Shown piece by piece: positions 1 through 7,313 of a stretch of DNA of 19,662 nt. Position 1 is the stretch's first letter. Each line of letters begins with the position of its first letter. Source of the DNA: an uncultured Eubacteriales bacterium. Its GTDB lineage: Bacteria > Bacillota > Clostridia > Oscillospirales > Oscillospiraceae. The translations under genes and the position numbers were made by a program. The notes beneath the pieces were generated by a model, which saw only the letters and a program-made list of their open reading frames with translations, had not been told where the DNA came from and searched no databases. Location of the stretch: positions 1 to 19,662 of the forward strand of contig CAUGSS010000047.1 in assembly GCA_959602365.1 (NCBI GenBank). Reading direction: 5' to 3'.

Positions 1-15
1 TTGTTCTTACCGTTT

Positions 16-29
16 GGGGGGGGGGGGGG
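16..29. repeat. Homopolymeric G14 tract
   Basis: Fourteen consecutive G residues lie in non-coding DNA beyond the SDR terminator. It is the only long mononucleotide run in the window. Such tracts are prone to slippage and to length errors in sequencing, and nothing shows that it controls a gene here because the neighbouring gene is outside the window. Confidence 0.7.
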
Positions 30-40
30 CAGTGTGGCGT

Positions 41-88
41 TTAAAATAACCCCGGCGGGGGCGTAATCTTTTCCCCCGCCCCCGGCCG
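41..88 (-). terminator. Probable rho-independent terminator of the SDR gene
   Basis: An 8-bp GC-only stem (56-63 with 77-84) extends by three more pairs (53-55 with 86-88) past a one-base bulge. Read on the minus strand it lies about 30 bases after the SDR stop codon and is followed by GGG and then TTATTTTAA. The U-tract is interrupted, so termination strength is uncertain. Confidence 0.5.
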
Positions 89-117
89 CAAAATGTTTTC
101 AGGCAAGATTAATCCTC

Positions 118-948
118 TTAAGCCTCCGGCTTCAGCGGGCCGTAGAAGTAGGAGGCGGTGGCGCCGCCGTCGATCAAAAAGTCGGCCCCGGTGATGAAGG
201 CGCCCTGGGGGCCCATCAGCAGCTCAGCCACATTGGCCACCTCGTCGGCGGTGCCCGGCCGCCCGGCGGGGCATTTGGCGAACATGTTTTTGTAGAAGTC
301 GCCCCGGGGCCCGTTGAACTCGTCCAGGGCCAGGGGGGTGACAATGATGCCCGGGGAGATGGAGTTGATCCGGGCGCCCTTTTCCCCCCACTTCACCGAC
401 TCGGCCATGACCCGCTTTTCATTGCAGCGCTTGGCCAGCTGATAGGCGTGGAGGGTGTCCCGGATGTTCCGGGGCTGGAGCAGCTCCAGGCCCAGCAGCT
501 CCTCGGTGGGGGTGCAGGCCAGGGCCTCGTCCTCCTCGGGGGTGAGCTGCTTCATCCGGTGGCCGGACTGGCTGGAGATGGTGACCCCTGCGCCGCCGGG
601 GGCGATGACCTTGCCCACCTCCTCCAGCAGCACGGCGGTGCCGTACAGGTCCACCTTCAGGATGGCCTCCACAGGGGCCTGGCTGGGGGAGACGCCGGCG
701 GCGTTCACCAGCATGGTGATGGGGCCATACTGCTGGGCCCGGGCGATCAGCGCTTTGATGGAGTCCCGGGAGGACAGGTCCATCTCCATGGCCGCCGTGT
801 CAAAGCCGGCCTGGTTCATGATCTGAGAGATCGCCTGGGCATGCTCCGGCTTCTTATCTCCGATGACGATCTTCATGCCGTGGCCCATCCGGCGGGCGAT
901 GGCCATGCCGATCTGTCCCGCGCCGGTCAGGATCATCACATTTTTCAT
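118..948 (-). CDS. SDR family NAD(P)-dependent oxidoreductase
   Basis: A 276-residue short-chain dehydrogenase/reductase, expected to be a cytosolic NAD(P)-dependent alcohol/ketone oxidoreductase. The nucleotide-binding motif TGAGQIG is at residues 8-14. Asp31 at the end of the second strand favours NAD(H). NAAG is at 82-85, candidate catalytic serines at 125-128, YxxxK at Tyr169/Lys173, SPG at 198-200 and IDGG at 259-262. The loop between the catalytic Ser and Tyr is unusually long (about residues 129-168), and the segment after NAAG is short, a layout that recalls Comamonas 3-alpha-hydroxysteroid dehydrogenase (HsdA). That is a resemblance only, and the substrate is unknown. The ATG is preceded by AAAGGAG with good spacing. 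It has its own promoter but lies only 114 bp after the AKR gene on the same strand, so it may also receive read-through. Confidence 0.93.
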   Translation of the reverse strand: MKNVMILTGAGQIGMAIARRMGHGMKIVIGDKKPEHAQAISQIMNQAGFDTAAMEMDLSSRDSIKALIARAQQYGPITMLVNAAGVSPSQAPVEAILKVDLYGTAVLLEEVGKVIAPGGAGVTISSQSGHRMKQLTPEEDEALACTPTEELLGLELLQPRNIRDTLHAYQLAKRCNEKRVMAESVKWGEKGARINSISPGIIVTPLALDEFNGPRGDFYKNMFAKCPAGRPGTADEVANVAELLMGPQGAFITGADFLIDGGATASYFYGPLKPEA

Positions 949-984
949 GAGAGACAGCTCCTTTTCTGACTGGATTCTGTCTCC

Positions 985-1012
985 ATTGTACCCCTTCGGC
1001 GGCGGGAATCAA
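985..1012 (-). promoter_or_regulatory. Promoter of the SDR gene
   Basis: On the minus strand TTGATT (1007-1012) and TACAAT (985-990) are separated by 16 bp, 37 bp upstream of the SDR start. It is a good sigma-A-type match in the right place. The -35 is embedded in the palindrome at 1005-1022. Confidence 0.6.
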
Positions 1013-1022
1013 TTCTGATTCC
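1005..1022. promoter_or_regulatory. Palindromic operator candidate over the SDR -35
   Basis: GGAATCAGAATTGATTCC has perfect 7-bp arms around a 4-base centre and covers the -35 element of the SDR promoter. This is where a repressor, or an activator touching RNA polymerase, would bind. No other copy of the sequence was seen at the other promoters in the window, and the cognate regulator is unknown. Confidence 0.45.
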
Positions 1023-1062
1023 GGGGCAGAGTCCATCAGGAGCGCTTATGCGATGCGGGGCC

Positions 1063-2052
1063 TCACCGGCCGGTCATCCGCAGCATCTCCGGGGCGTAGC
1101 GTTCCCCGTAGACCGCAATGCCCTGGAGCAGCCGGTCAAATTCCCGCCAGTCCGCCTCGGACAGCTCCACATAGGCGGCGCTCATATTCTCCCGCAGCCG
1201 CCCCTCGGTCTTGGTGCCCGGAATGGGGACGATCCAGGGCTTCTGGCGCAGCAGCCAGGCCAGGGAGACCTGGGCGGGGGAGAGGCAGCGGCTGTGGGCG
1301 AAGGCCTTCACTGCCTCCGCCAGGGCCTGATTGCGCTCCAGGTTGACCCGGTCGTTGAACCGGGGGATGGTGCTCCGGATGTCCCACGCACCGAAGGTCT
1401 GATCCTTTGCCACCGTTCCGGTCAGAAACCCCTTGCCCAGGGGGCTGAAGGGGACAAAGCCAATCCCCAGCTCCTCCAGGACGGGCAGCAGCTCCCGCTC
1501 CGGCTGGCGGAACCAGAGGGAGTACTCGCTCTGCACCGCCGCCACCGGGCACACCCTGTGGGCCCGGCGTACGGTCTCCACCCCGGGCTCGGAGAGCCCC
1601 CAGTGGAGGACCTTGCCCTCCTGGATCAGCTCCTGCATGGTCTCGGCCACCAATTCAATCGGTACCTTCGGATCTACCCGGTGCTGATAGTACAGGTCGA
1701 TGTGGTCGGTGCGCAGCCGTCGGAGGGAGCCCTCCACCGCCCAGCGGATGGCCTCGGGGCGGCTGTCCAGCCCGACGCATCTGCCCTCCCGGATGTCCCA
1801 GCCGAACTTGGTGGCCAGCACCACCTGGTCCCGGACCGGCTCCAGGGCCTCGCCCACCAAGTCCTCGTTGGCGTAGATGCCGTAGAGCTCCGAGGTGTCG
1901 AAAAAGGTTTCGCCCATCTCCACCGCCCGGCGCAGGAAGGCGACGGCCTCCCGCCGGTCCGGGAAGGGGGGATAGCTCTGGCTCAGCCCCATGCAGCCCA
2001 GGCCCACCGGGTACACCGTCAGGCCGGAGCTGCCGAGGGTTCTGTATTTCAT
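1063..2052 (-). CDS. Aldo/keto reductase (AKR13-like)
   Basis: A 329-residue, full-length (beta/alpha)8 aldo/keto reductase, expected to be a cytosolic NAD(P)H-dependent carbonyl reductase. The catalytic tetrad is visible: Asp52, Tyr57 (FFDTSELYG), Lys82 (LATK) and His124 (YYQHRVDP). The YYQHRVDPKVP segment and LGLGCMG N-terminus fit the AKR13/YajO-like group. VPIPGTK near the C-terminus is the usual cofactor-binding strand. The ATG follows a GAGGTG ribosome site and is 9 bp after the DUF362 stop, so it is the last clear gene of the four-gene operon. It is a close paralogue of the AKR at 4129-5142, including a 33-bp stretch of identical DNA (1678-1710 and 4753-4785). Substrate unknown. Confidence 0.94.
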   Translation of the reverse strand: MKYRTLGSSGLTVYPVGLGCMGLSQSYPPFPDRREAVAFLRRAVEMGETFFDTSELYGIYANEDLVGEALEPVRDQVVLATKFGWDIREGRCVGLDSRPEAIRWAVEGSLRRLRTDHIDLYYQHRVDPKVPIELVAETMQELIQEGKVLHWGLSEPGVETVRRAHRVCPVAAVQSEYSLWFRQPERELLPVLEELGIGFVPFSPLGKGFLTGTVAKDQTFGAWDIRSTIPRFNDRVNLERNQALAEAVKAFAHSRCLSPAQVSLAWLLRQKPWIVPIPGTKTEGRLRENMSAAYVELSEADWREFDRLLQGIAVYGERYAPEMLRMTGR

Positions 2053-2061
2053 GGTTTCACC

Positions 2062-2946
2062 TCAGTCCAGGGAGACGATTTCGCAGTCTCGGCTGCCCAG
2101 GCCCAGCTGGGCGGCGGCCTCCACAGTGTGGATGCCGTGGCGGGAGTCCATCCGCTCGATCAGGGCGGCCTTGCCCGGGTCGGGGGCGTTGACCACCGCG
2201 TCGTAGCAGGCCTGGTCAATGGCCACCGGATCCAGGGAGGCGAAGATGCCCAGATCGGCCATCTCCGGCTCCGCGGGATGGGAGTCGCAGTCGCAGTCCA
2301 CGCTCAGCCGGTTGGCCACGTTGATATACGCCATGTTTCCGGCCCCCTTGTAGTCGATGACCGCCTTGCAGGCGTCGGCCATGGACTCCAGGAAGTGGTC
2401 CTGGAGGGGCAGGTTGTCAAAGAGCACCGCCGCGTCGCCGGTCACGCCGGCGGTGTGGATATAGGTCTTGCCCCGGGTGGAGCCGATGCCGATGCTGATG
2501 TTCTTCAGCGCCCCGCCGAAGCCCCCCATGGCGTGGCCCTTGAAGTGGGAGAGCACCAGAACCGAGTCATAGTTGGCAAAATGTTCGCCCACAATGTCCT
2601 TGTCCAGGTGGAACCCGCCGTGGACCGGCAGCTCCATCTCCCCGAACTCGTCCATGATGTCGCAGGGGGCCATGGCCTTGAAGCCGTGCTCCTCAATGGC
2701 CTTCCAGTGCTCCTTGGGGTCCATGCGGCGGCCGTTGTAGGCGGTGCAGCACTCGATGATGGTGCCGTCCAGGGCGTGGACCAGGTCGCCGATCAGCTCC
2801 GGGTGGAGGTAGTTGTGGCCGCCGGGCTCGCCGGTGGAGATCTTCACCCCCACCTTGCCCTTCAGCTCCACACCCAGGGCCTTGTAAATGCGGATCAGGC
2901 TCTCCGGGGTGATCTCCTTGGTGAAATAGACTTTGGACTTGCTCAT
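2062..2946 (-). CDS. DUF362 domain-containing protein
   Basis: A 294-residue DUF362 protein. The characteristic segment is seen at residues 134-149 (HFKGHAMGGFGGALKN), with a further Gly-rich stretch after it. The N-terminal part contains KISTGEPGGHNYL (35-47). DUF362 proteins have no firmly established reaction and are often fused to or encoded beside [4Fe-4S] ferredoxin modules. Here no cluster motif is in the protein itself, but the upstream gene supplies a 2x[4Fe-4S] domain, so the pair may work together in electron transfer (inference). The ATG is preceded by AGGAGGTACC. It lies 54 bp after the upstream gene and 9 bp before the downstream AKR, which indicates one transcript. Confidence 0.92.
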   Translation of the reverse strand: MSKSKVYFTKEITPESLIRIYKALGVELKGKVGVKISTGEPGGHNYLHPELIGDLVHALDGTIIECCTAYNGRRMDPKEHWKAIEEHGFKAMAPCDIMDEFGEMELPVHGGFHLDKDIVGEHFANYDSVLVLSHFKGHAMGGFGGALKNISIGIGSTRGKTYIHTAGVTGDAAVLFDNLPLQDHFLESMADACKAVIDYKGAGNMAYINVANRLSVDCDCDSHPAEPEMADLGIFASLDPVAIDQACYDAVVNAPDPGKAALIERMDSRHGIHTVEAAAQLGLGSRDCEIVSLD

Positions 2947-3000
2947 AATAGAAGGTACCTCCTTTTTGAAATGCCGCCTTGCGGTCTGTAGCGCTCCGGC

Positions 3001-4113
3001 TCAGGACTGGGCCTGGAAATAGGCGTTGATCTCCCCCATGCGGGCGCTCTGGTGGGTGTGGAAGGGACAGCGCCGGTCGCAGTGGCCGCACCCGATGCAG
3101 GCGTCGGCCTGGATGGCCAGCTTCTGATAGTGGTTTTTGGCCATCTGGTCCCCGGCCAGGGCCAGGTCATAGTATTTGTTGACCAGGGCGATGTTGATGC
3201 CGGCGGGGCAGGGCTGGCAGTGGTTGCAGTAGACGCAGTTGCCCTGGGCCGCGGCGGGGGTGAACTGGCCGATCACCGAGTAATCCCGCTCCGCCTCGGT
3301 GGCGGAGGCGAAGCCCAGCAGCGCCCGCAGATCCTCCAGATTCCGCACTCCGGGCACGACGGACAGCACGCCGGGCCGGTCCAGGGCGTACTGGATGCAC
3401 TGATAGCGGGTCATGGCGGTGCGGAAGGGGGAGGTGCTCGCCTCCAGCAGCTTGCCCCCGTGGAAAGGCTTCATCACCGAGATGCCCACTCCCATGGCCT
3501 CGCAGCGGCGGAAGAGTTTCATACGCTCCGAGTTGGAGCCGATGCCCAGCTCGTCCCCCTGCTCCAGGTCGTAGGCCGGGTTGATGGAGAACATCATCAG
3601 GTCCACCAGCCCGGTGTCCAGCACCCGGTTGGCCACCGAGGGGGTGTGGGAGGAGAAGCCGATGTGGCGCACCCGGCCCTCCGCCTTCAGCTCCTTCAGG
3701 TAGTCCAGCACGCCGTTTTCCACCAGGTCGTCGAAGTCCTCGTCCTCGTCCACGCAGTGGAGGAAGCCGAAGTCGGCGTAGCCGGTGCCCAGGGCCTTCA
3801 GCTCCCAGGCGAAGGTGTCCTGAATCTGCTTCAGATTCCGGGACCAGCCGTAGTCCCCCTTGGCGTTGTACACCGCCCCGAAGTGGAGCTGGAAGAACAC
3901 CTGTTCCCGCCGCCCCGCGATGGCCCGGCCAAAGGGCTCATAGACGCTCCTGCCTCCGGCGCAGAGGTCAAAAAAGTTGATGCCGTTGTCAATGGCGGTG
4001 CGCACCACTGCCTCGATCTCCTCCGGGGGGCTGACCTGGATGCCCCCCATCCCCAGGCCCAGCACGCTGAATGTTTCGTGGGGGCCGCCGTGGGGCAGCT
4101 GTCTGTACTCCAT
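3001..4113 (-). CDS. AKR-like oxidoreductase with C-terminal 2x[4Fe-4S] ferredoxin domain
   Basis: A 370-residue protein with an AKR barrel (about 1-285) and a ferredoxin-like tail. The cluster cysteines are C293, C296, C299, C302 and C339, C342, C345, C349 (CIGCGHCDRRCP). This matches the COG1453-type predicted oxidoreductases common in anaerobes. In the barrel Asp49 and His119 of the AKR tetrad are recognisable. The usual Tyr is not five residues after the Asp, and the usual Lys after the third strand is missing (FFQLHFG, 73-79), so a standard hydride-transfer reduction is doubtful. Electrons could instead pass through the iron-sulfur clusters. The ATG has a GGAGGAAA ribosome site and is 15 bp downstream of the first AKR of the operon. 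Confidence 0.93.
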   Translation of the reverse strand: MEYRQLPHGGPHETFSVLGLGMGGIQVSPPEEIEAVVRTAIDNGINFFDLCAGGRSVYEPFGRAIAGRREQVFFQLHFGAVYNAKGDYGWSRNLKQIQDTFAWELKALGTGYADFGFLHCVDEDEDFDDLVENGVLDYLKELKAEGRVRHIGFSSHTPSVANRVLDTGLVDLMMFSINPAYDLEQGDELGIGSNSERMKLFRRCEAMGVGISVMKPFHGGKLLEASTSPFRTAMTRYQCIQYALDRPGVLSVVPGVRNLEDLRALLGFASATEAERDYSVIGQFTPAAAQGNCVYCNHCQPCPAGINIALVNKYYDLALAGDQMAKNHYQKLAIQADACIGCGHCDRRCPFHTHQSARMGEINAYFQAQS

Positions 4114-4128
4114 GGAAATTTCCTCCTG

Positions 4129-5142
4129 TCATTTCGTGCGCCCATTTTGGGCGGATTCACTCTTGTGGCCACCAAAGACGGCGGACATGCTCATGTGGTC
4201 CAGGGCCTGGTCGATCTCCCGGACCTCCTCCTGTGTCAGATGCAGCTCCGCCGCCCCGAAGTTCTCCCGCAGCCGTTCCTCCTTCCGGGAGCCGGGGATG
4301 GGCACGATGTAGGGCCGCTTGGCCATCATCCAGGCCAGGGAGATCTGGGCCGGGGTGGCCCCCTTCTCCCGGGACTTGCCTTCGATCAGCTCCAGCAGCG
4401 CCCGGTTCTGGGCCACACCCTCGGGGGAGAACTGGGGCATGGAGCCCCGGAAGTCCACGCTGCCCGGATCAAACTGGGAGGTGTCCCGGTAGCGGGCGGT
4501 CAGGAAGCCGTTGGCCAGGGGGCTGAAGGCCACAAAGCCCACCCCCAGCCCCTCCAGCACCGGGAACAGCCCCTCATAGCGCCGGTACATCATGCTCATC
4601 CGGTTCTGGACGGCGGTGACCGGGCACACCGCGTGGGCCCGGCGCAGATAGTCCTCGTTGGCCTCGGAGATGCCCCAGTGGGTGATCTTGCCCTCCCGGA
4701 TCAGGGCGGCCATGGTGTCCGCCACCACCTCCGGCTCCACCTTGGGGTCGATCCGGTGCTGATAGTACAGGTCGATGTGGTCGGTCTGCAGTTTTTTCAG
4801 GCTGCCCTCCACCGACCGGCGGATGGCCTCCGGCCGGCTGTCCGTCTCCAGCCGGTCCCCCCGGTGGCGCACCCCGCACTTGGTGGCCAGCACAATCTGA
4901 TCCCGGAAGGGCTTCAGGGCCCGGCCCACCAGCGCCTCATTGTATGCGGTGGAGCCGTCCGGCCGGGCGCCGGTGTAGCACTCCGCCGTGTCGAAGAAGG
5001 TGCAGCCCAGCTCCACCGCCCGCTCCAGCAGCCGGGTCATCTCTTTTTCATCTGCCGGGGCCCCCAGGGCGTGGGTCATGCCCATGCAGCCCAGCCCCAG
5101 GGCGGATACCTTTAAGTTTTTGCCCAATACTCTGTATTCCAT
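4129..5142 (-). CDS. Aldo/keto reductase (AKR13-like), first gene of operon
   Basis: A 337-residue aldo/keto reductase with an intact tetrad: Asp51, Tyr56 (FFDTAECY), Lys88 (ATKCG) and His129 (YYQHRIDP). VPIPGSRKEERLRENF near the C-terminus is the NADP-binding end of the barrel. The reading frame is open as far as 5307, but the start chosen is the ATG at 5142. It is preceded by GGAGGGAAGAGAGG, begins the family-typical MEYRVLG, and lies downstream of the promoter at 5210-5238. It leads an operon with the AKR/[4Fe-4S], DUF362 and second AKR genes. It is a paralogue of the AKR at 1063-2052, so the two probably reduce related carbonyls with different preferences. Cytosolic; substrate unknown. 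Confidence 0.94.
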   Translation of the reverse strand: MEYRVLGKNLKVSALGLGCMGMTHALGAPADEKEMTRLLERAVELGCTFFDTAECYTGARPDGSTAYNEALVGRALKPFRDQIVLATKCGVRHRGDRLETDSRPEAIRRSVEGSLKKLQTDHIDLYYQHRIDPKVEPEVVADTMAALIREGKITHWGISEANEDYLRRAHAVCPVTAVQNRMSMMYRRYEGLFPVLEGLGVGFVAFSPLANGFLTARYRDTSQFDPGSVDFRGSMPQFSPEGVAQNRALLELIEGKSREKGATPAQISLAWMMAKRPYIVPIPGSRKEERLRENFGAAELHLTQEEVREIDQALDHMSMSAVFGGHKSESAQNGRTK

Positions 5143-5209
5143 AAATGCCTCTCTTCCCTCCGGCGGGCTGCCCCGGCGGGCTGCCGCCCATGGTTTGGAT
5201 GCTGGCTCT

Positions 5210-5238
5210 ATTGTAGGGCCGCCGGTGCCGGGAAGCAA
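5210..5238 (-). promoter_or_regulatory. Promoter of the AKR operon
   Basis: On the minus strand TTGCTT (5233-5238) and TACAAT (5210-5215) are 17 bp apart, about 68 bp upstream of the AKR ATG. It sits between the terminator of the upstream LysR gene and the first AKR, so the operon is transcribed independently of that LysR gene. Confidence 0.65.
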
Positions 5239-5259
5239 TCTGGAATGCCGGTGGGGCTG

Positions 5260-5274
5260 ATAAGCGGGGCTTAT
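5260..5274. promoter_or_regulatory. LysR-type box upstream of the AKR operon
   Basis: ATAAGC-GGG-GCTTAT is a perfect inverted repeat that satisfies the T-N11-A rule of LysR-type regulators. Its centre (5267) is about 64 bp upstream of the predicted start (near 5203), the classical recognition-site position. The adjacent LysR at 5311-6204 is the obvious candidate to bind it. Confidence 0.55.
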
Positions 5275-5306
5275 ATGAAAAATGCCAGGCCATAGACAGC
5301 CTGGCA
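5275..5306 (-). terminator. Rho-independent terminator of lysR-1
   Basis: TGCCAGGC (5283-5290) pairs perfectly with GCCTGGCA (5299-5306) around an 8-base loop. On the minus strand the stem begins 4 bases after the LysR stop codon and is followed by a TTTTT run. Confidence 0.8.
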
Positions 5307-5310
5307 CTGC

Positions 5311-6204
5311 TCACGATTCGGGGGCCAGCAGGCCCTGCAGCACATCGGAGAACGCCTGGATGTACGGGTTGGTCTGTTCTTTGCGCCAGAAGGCGCAGAA
5401 ATTGCGCTCCAGCTGCCGCCCGTTCCGGCAGATGGGCAGCCGGCGGATAGAGGCGGCCTCCGGGGGCAGGGTGCCCACGCTCTCGATGGGCAGAAAGCCC
5501 CGGTTGCTCACCACCAGCAGCCGTCCCTCCTCCAGATTGTCCGCGAAGAGGTAGCTGCCCCCGAAGCCCAGGGTGTTCTGATAGTACTCCTGCTCCGCGT
5601 TTTGCTGCTCCCGGGAGGAGATCAGGATGCAGGGCATTTGCCGCAGTTCCTCCAGGTCCAGGCAGTCCCGCTGGCTCAGGGGATTGTACTGGGACAGCTC
5701 GGCATAGCAGCCGCAGCGGGTGAGCACCAGGTTGACGTAGCTGTCGGAGAAGGCCCGCCGCTGGTCGTTGAGCACCAGATCCACCCCGCCGAGACGCAGC
5801 AGGTCATAGAGCTCCTCGTGGGTGCCGTTGACAATGCTGAGGGCCACCTCCGGATGGGCCTGGGAGAAGGCTGCGATGGCCTGATGCAACTCCAGCCCGC
5901 TGTAGCAGCGCAGATAACCGATGCGCAGCTGGCGCTTCTGGTCGTTTCCCAGCTGCTGGGTCTCCCGGACCAGGTGTTCCGCCTGCTCCAGAATGGCCTT
6001 GCTGTGGGTATAAAAGTGCTCGCCTGCGGGTGTTATGCTGAAATGGCGGTTTTGCCGCCGGATCAGCTCCACCCCCAGCTCCCGCTCCAGGGACTGGATC
6101 TGCTGGGAGATGGCGGACTGAGAGATGTAGCACTGTTCGGCGGCCTCGGTAAAGCTGCTGCACTCCACCACAGCCACAAAGTATTTCATCTGTCTGAGCA
6201 GCAT
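5311..6204 (-). CDS. LysR family transcriptional regulator (LysR-1)
   Basis: A 297-residue LysR-type regulator with an N-terminal winged helix-turn-helix (about residues 1-60, with FTEAAEQCYISQSAISQQI and ITPAGEHFY) and a C-terminal effector-binding domain. The frame is open upstream to 6600, but that extension is antisense to the divergent lysR-2 gene. The ATG at 6204, with GGAGGAATCCCC before it, gives the normal family length and start. It is divergent from lysR-2 (126 bp apart) and immediately upstream of, and parallel to, the AKR operon. It is terminated separately, so it probably controls the AKR operon through the box at 5260-5274 (inference). Effector unknown. No convincing promoter was seen for it in the 126-bp gap. 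Confidence 0.92.
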   Translation of the reverse strand: MLLRQMKYFVAVVECSSFTEAAEQCYISQSAISQQIQSLERELGVELIRRQNRHFSITPAGEHFYTHSKAILEQAEHLVRETQQLGNDQKRQLRIGYLRCYSGLELHQAIAAFSQAHPEVALSIVNGTHEELYDLLRLGGVDLVLNDQRRAFSDSYVNLVLTRCGCYAELSQYNPLSQRDCLDLEELRQMPCILISSREQQNAEQEYYQNTLGFGGSYLFADNLEEGRLLVVSNRGFLPIESVGTLPPEAASIRRLPICRNGRQLERNFCAFWRKEQTNPYIQAFSDVLQGLLAPES

Positions 6205-6261
6205 GGGGATTCCTCCATAGGAACGGCTTTTGCCGGGATGATGGTTTTTCTGCTGGGCGGG

Positions 6262-6277
6262 CGGCGAAAACACGCCG
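6262..6277. repeat. Short inverted repeat in the lysR-1/lysR-2 gap
   Basis: CGGCG-AAAACA-CGCCG is a perfect 5-bp-arm inverted repeat directly upstream of the lysR-2 -35 box. The position suits autoregulation of the divergent pair, but GC-rich arms this short can arise by chance. Confidence 0.25.
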
Positions 6278-6278
6278 G

Positions 6279-6307
6279 TTGCCAAGGGTTTGTCGGACGG
6301 GTATAAT
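6279..6307 (+). promoter_or_regulatory. Promoter of lysR-2
   Basis: TTGCCA (6279-6284) and a perfect TATAAT (6302-6307) are separated by 17 bp. They lie 24 bp upstream of the lysR-2 ATG, leaving a very short leader that still contains the AAGGAGGGAG ribosome site. Confidence 0.75.
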
Positions 6308-6330
6308 GGAGCAAAAAAGGAGGGAGAGCG

Positions 6331-7203
6331 ATGCTCTACAAACAGCTTTGCTGCTTTCTGGAGGTGGCAAACGTGCTCAGCTTCACCACAGCGGCCCGCA
6401 ATCTCTATATGAGCCAACAGGCGGTCACCCGTCAAATCGCCGCCCTGGAAGAGGAGCTGGGCTTTAAGCTCTTCAACCGCTCTACCCGCAGCGTGGCGCT
6501 GACACCGGCGGGACAGGTGCTCCGGGATGACTTTGCGGTCATCCAGCGCCAGCTGGATGCCAGTATCAAAAAGGCCAAAGATGTGGCCGGAGTCAAGCAA
6601 TCCAGCGTCACAGTGGGCTTTTTGTCCCTGCTGAGCCAGCGCTCTGTGATTTTACCCGTGGCCCGGCAGCTGTTTCGGGCCTTTCCCGGGGTGTATTTTG
6701 AGATCAAGATGCTGGATTTCGTGGAGCTGCGCAACCAGCTGCTGGACGGCAGGCTGGATCTGGTGGTGACCACCTCCAACGACTGGAAGCTGTGGCCCGA
6801 CGTGAAGGTGGACGTGCTCCAGTCCAAGCCCTTTGAGGTGGTGTTCTCCACCCGCCACCCGCTGGCCAGGCAGGAGCACTTTACCCTGGAGTGCCTGGAA
6901 GAGTACACCCAGCTCACCCTGCCCCGGGACAACATGCTCCCCGGCGTGGAGGAGTGGGCCCGGCGGCTGCCCTTCCGGCGTTCCATCCTGTGTCCGGATC
7001 TGGCCACAGTGCGGGTCTATCTGGAGTCGGGCCAGGGGTTCTCCCTGCTGACCCGGGTGTTTGAGGGGTGTGAGTCGGAGACGCTGACCTATCGGCCTGT
7101 CCCGTTTCCCGGGGCCCACGCCGAGCTGGTGTGCATCCGGCGCCGCAGCGCCCCATCGGAGTTGGGACAGCTGGTCAAGTGCGTCAAGGAAGTGATCCAT
7201 TGA
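6331..7203 (+). CDS. LysR family transcriptional regulator (LysR-2)
   Basis: A 290-residue LysR-type regulator. The winged helix-turn-helix is at about residues 1-60 (LSFTTAARNLYMSQQAVTRQI and VALTPAGQVL), followed by a substrate-binding-like effector domain. The ATG is preceded by AAAAAAGGAGGGAG and a strong promoter. It diverges from lysR-1 and is followed 110 bp later on the same strand by the EFR1-type gene, with no terminator of good quality between them. It may therefore be cotranscribed with, and control, that gene. Effector unknown. Confidence 0.92.
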   Translation: MLYKQLCCFLEVANVLSFTTAARNLYMSQQAVTRQIAALEEELGFKLFNRSTRSVALTPAGQVLRDDFAVIQRQLDASIKKAKDVAGVKQSSVTVGFLSLLSQRSVILPVARQLFRAFPGVYFEIKMLDFVELRNQLLDGRLDLVVTTSNDWKLWPDVKVDVLQSKPFEVVFSTRHPLARQEHFTLECLEEYTQLTLPRDNMLPGVEEWARRLPFRRSILCPDLATVRVYLESGQGFSLLTRVFEGCESETLTYRPVPFPGAHAELVCIRRRSAPSELGQLVKCVKEVIH

Positions 7204-7313
7204 CTGGGGGCGGATGGACCGGCGCCGGGCGGGGCAAGCTCCCCTGGAGGGGAGTTTACCCCATCTGCATCCCCGGGTGCAGGCGTGGACAGCAGATTTG
7301 AGGAGGGAATACA

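Noticed and set aside
1048..2991. Plus-strand open frame of 647 codons opposite AKR and DUF362
   Set aside because: Antisense shadow of two well-supported genes; composition is Gly/His/Gln/Val-rich with no recognisable domain, as expected from GC-rich codon use on the other strand.
3052..5115. Plus-strand open frame of 687 codons opposite the two AKR-type genes
   Set aside because: Same antisense artefact; the minus-strand genes have motifs, ribosome sites and operon spacing.
6205..6600. N-terminal extension of LysR-1
   Set aside because: Not LysR-like, lies across the divergent promoter and lysR-2 coding sequence; the ATG at 6204 has the ribosome site.
7239..7254. Hairpin between lysR-2 and the EFR1 gene as a terminator
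   Set aside because: Short stem with only TTT after it; too weak to call, so cotranscription remains likely.
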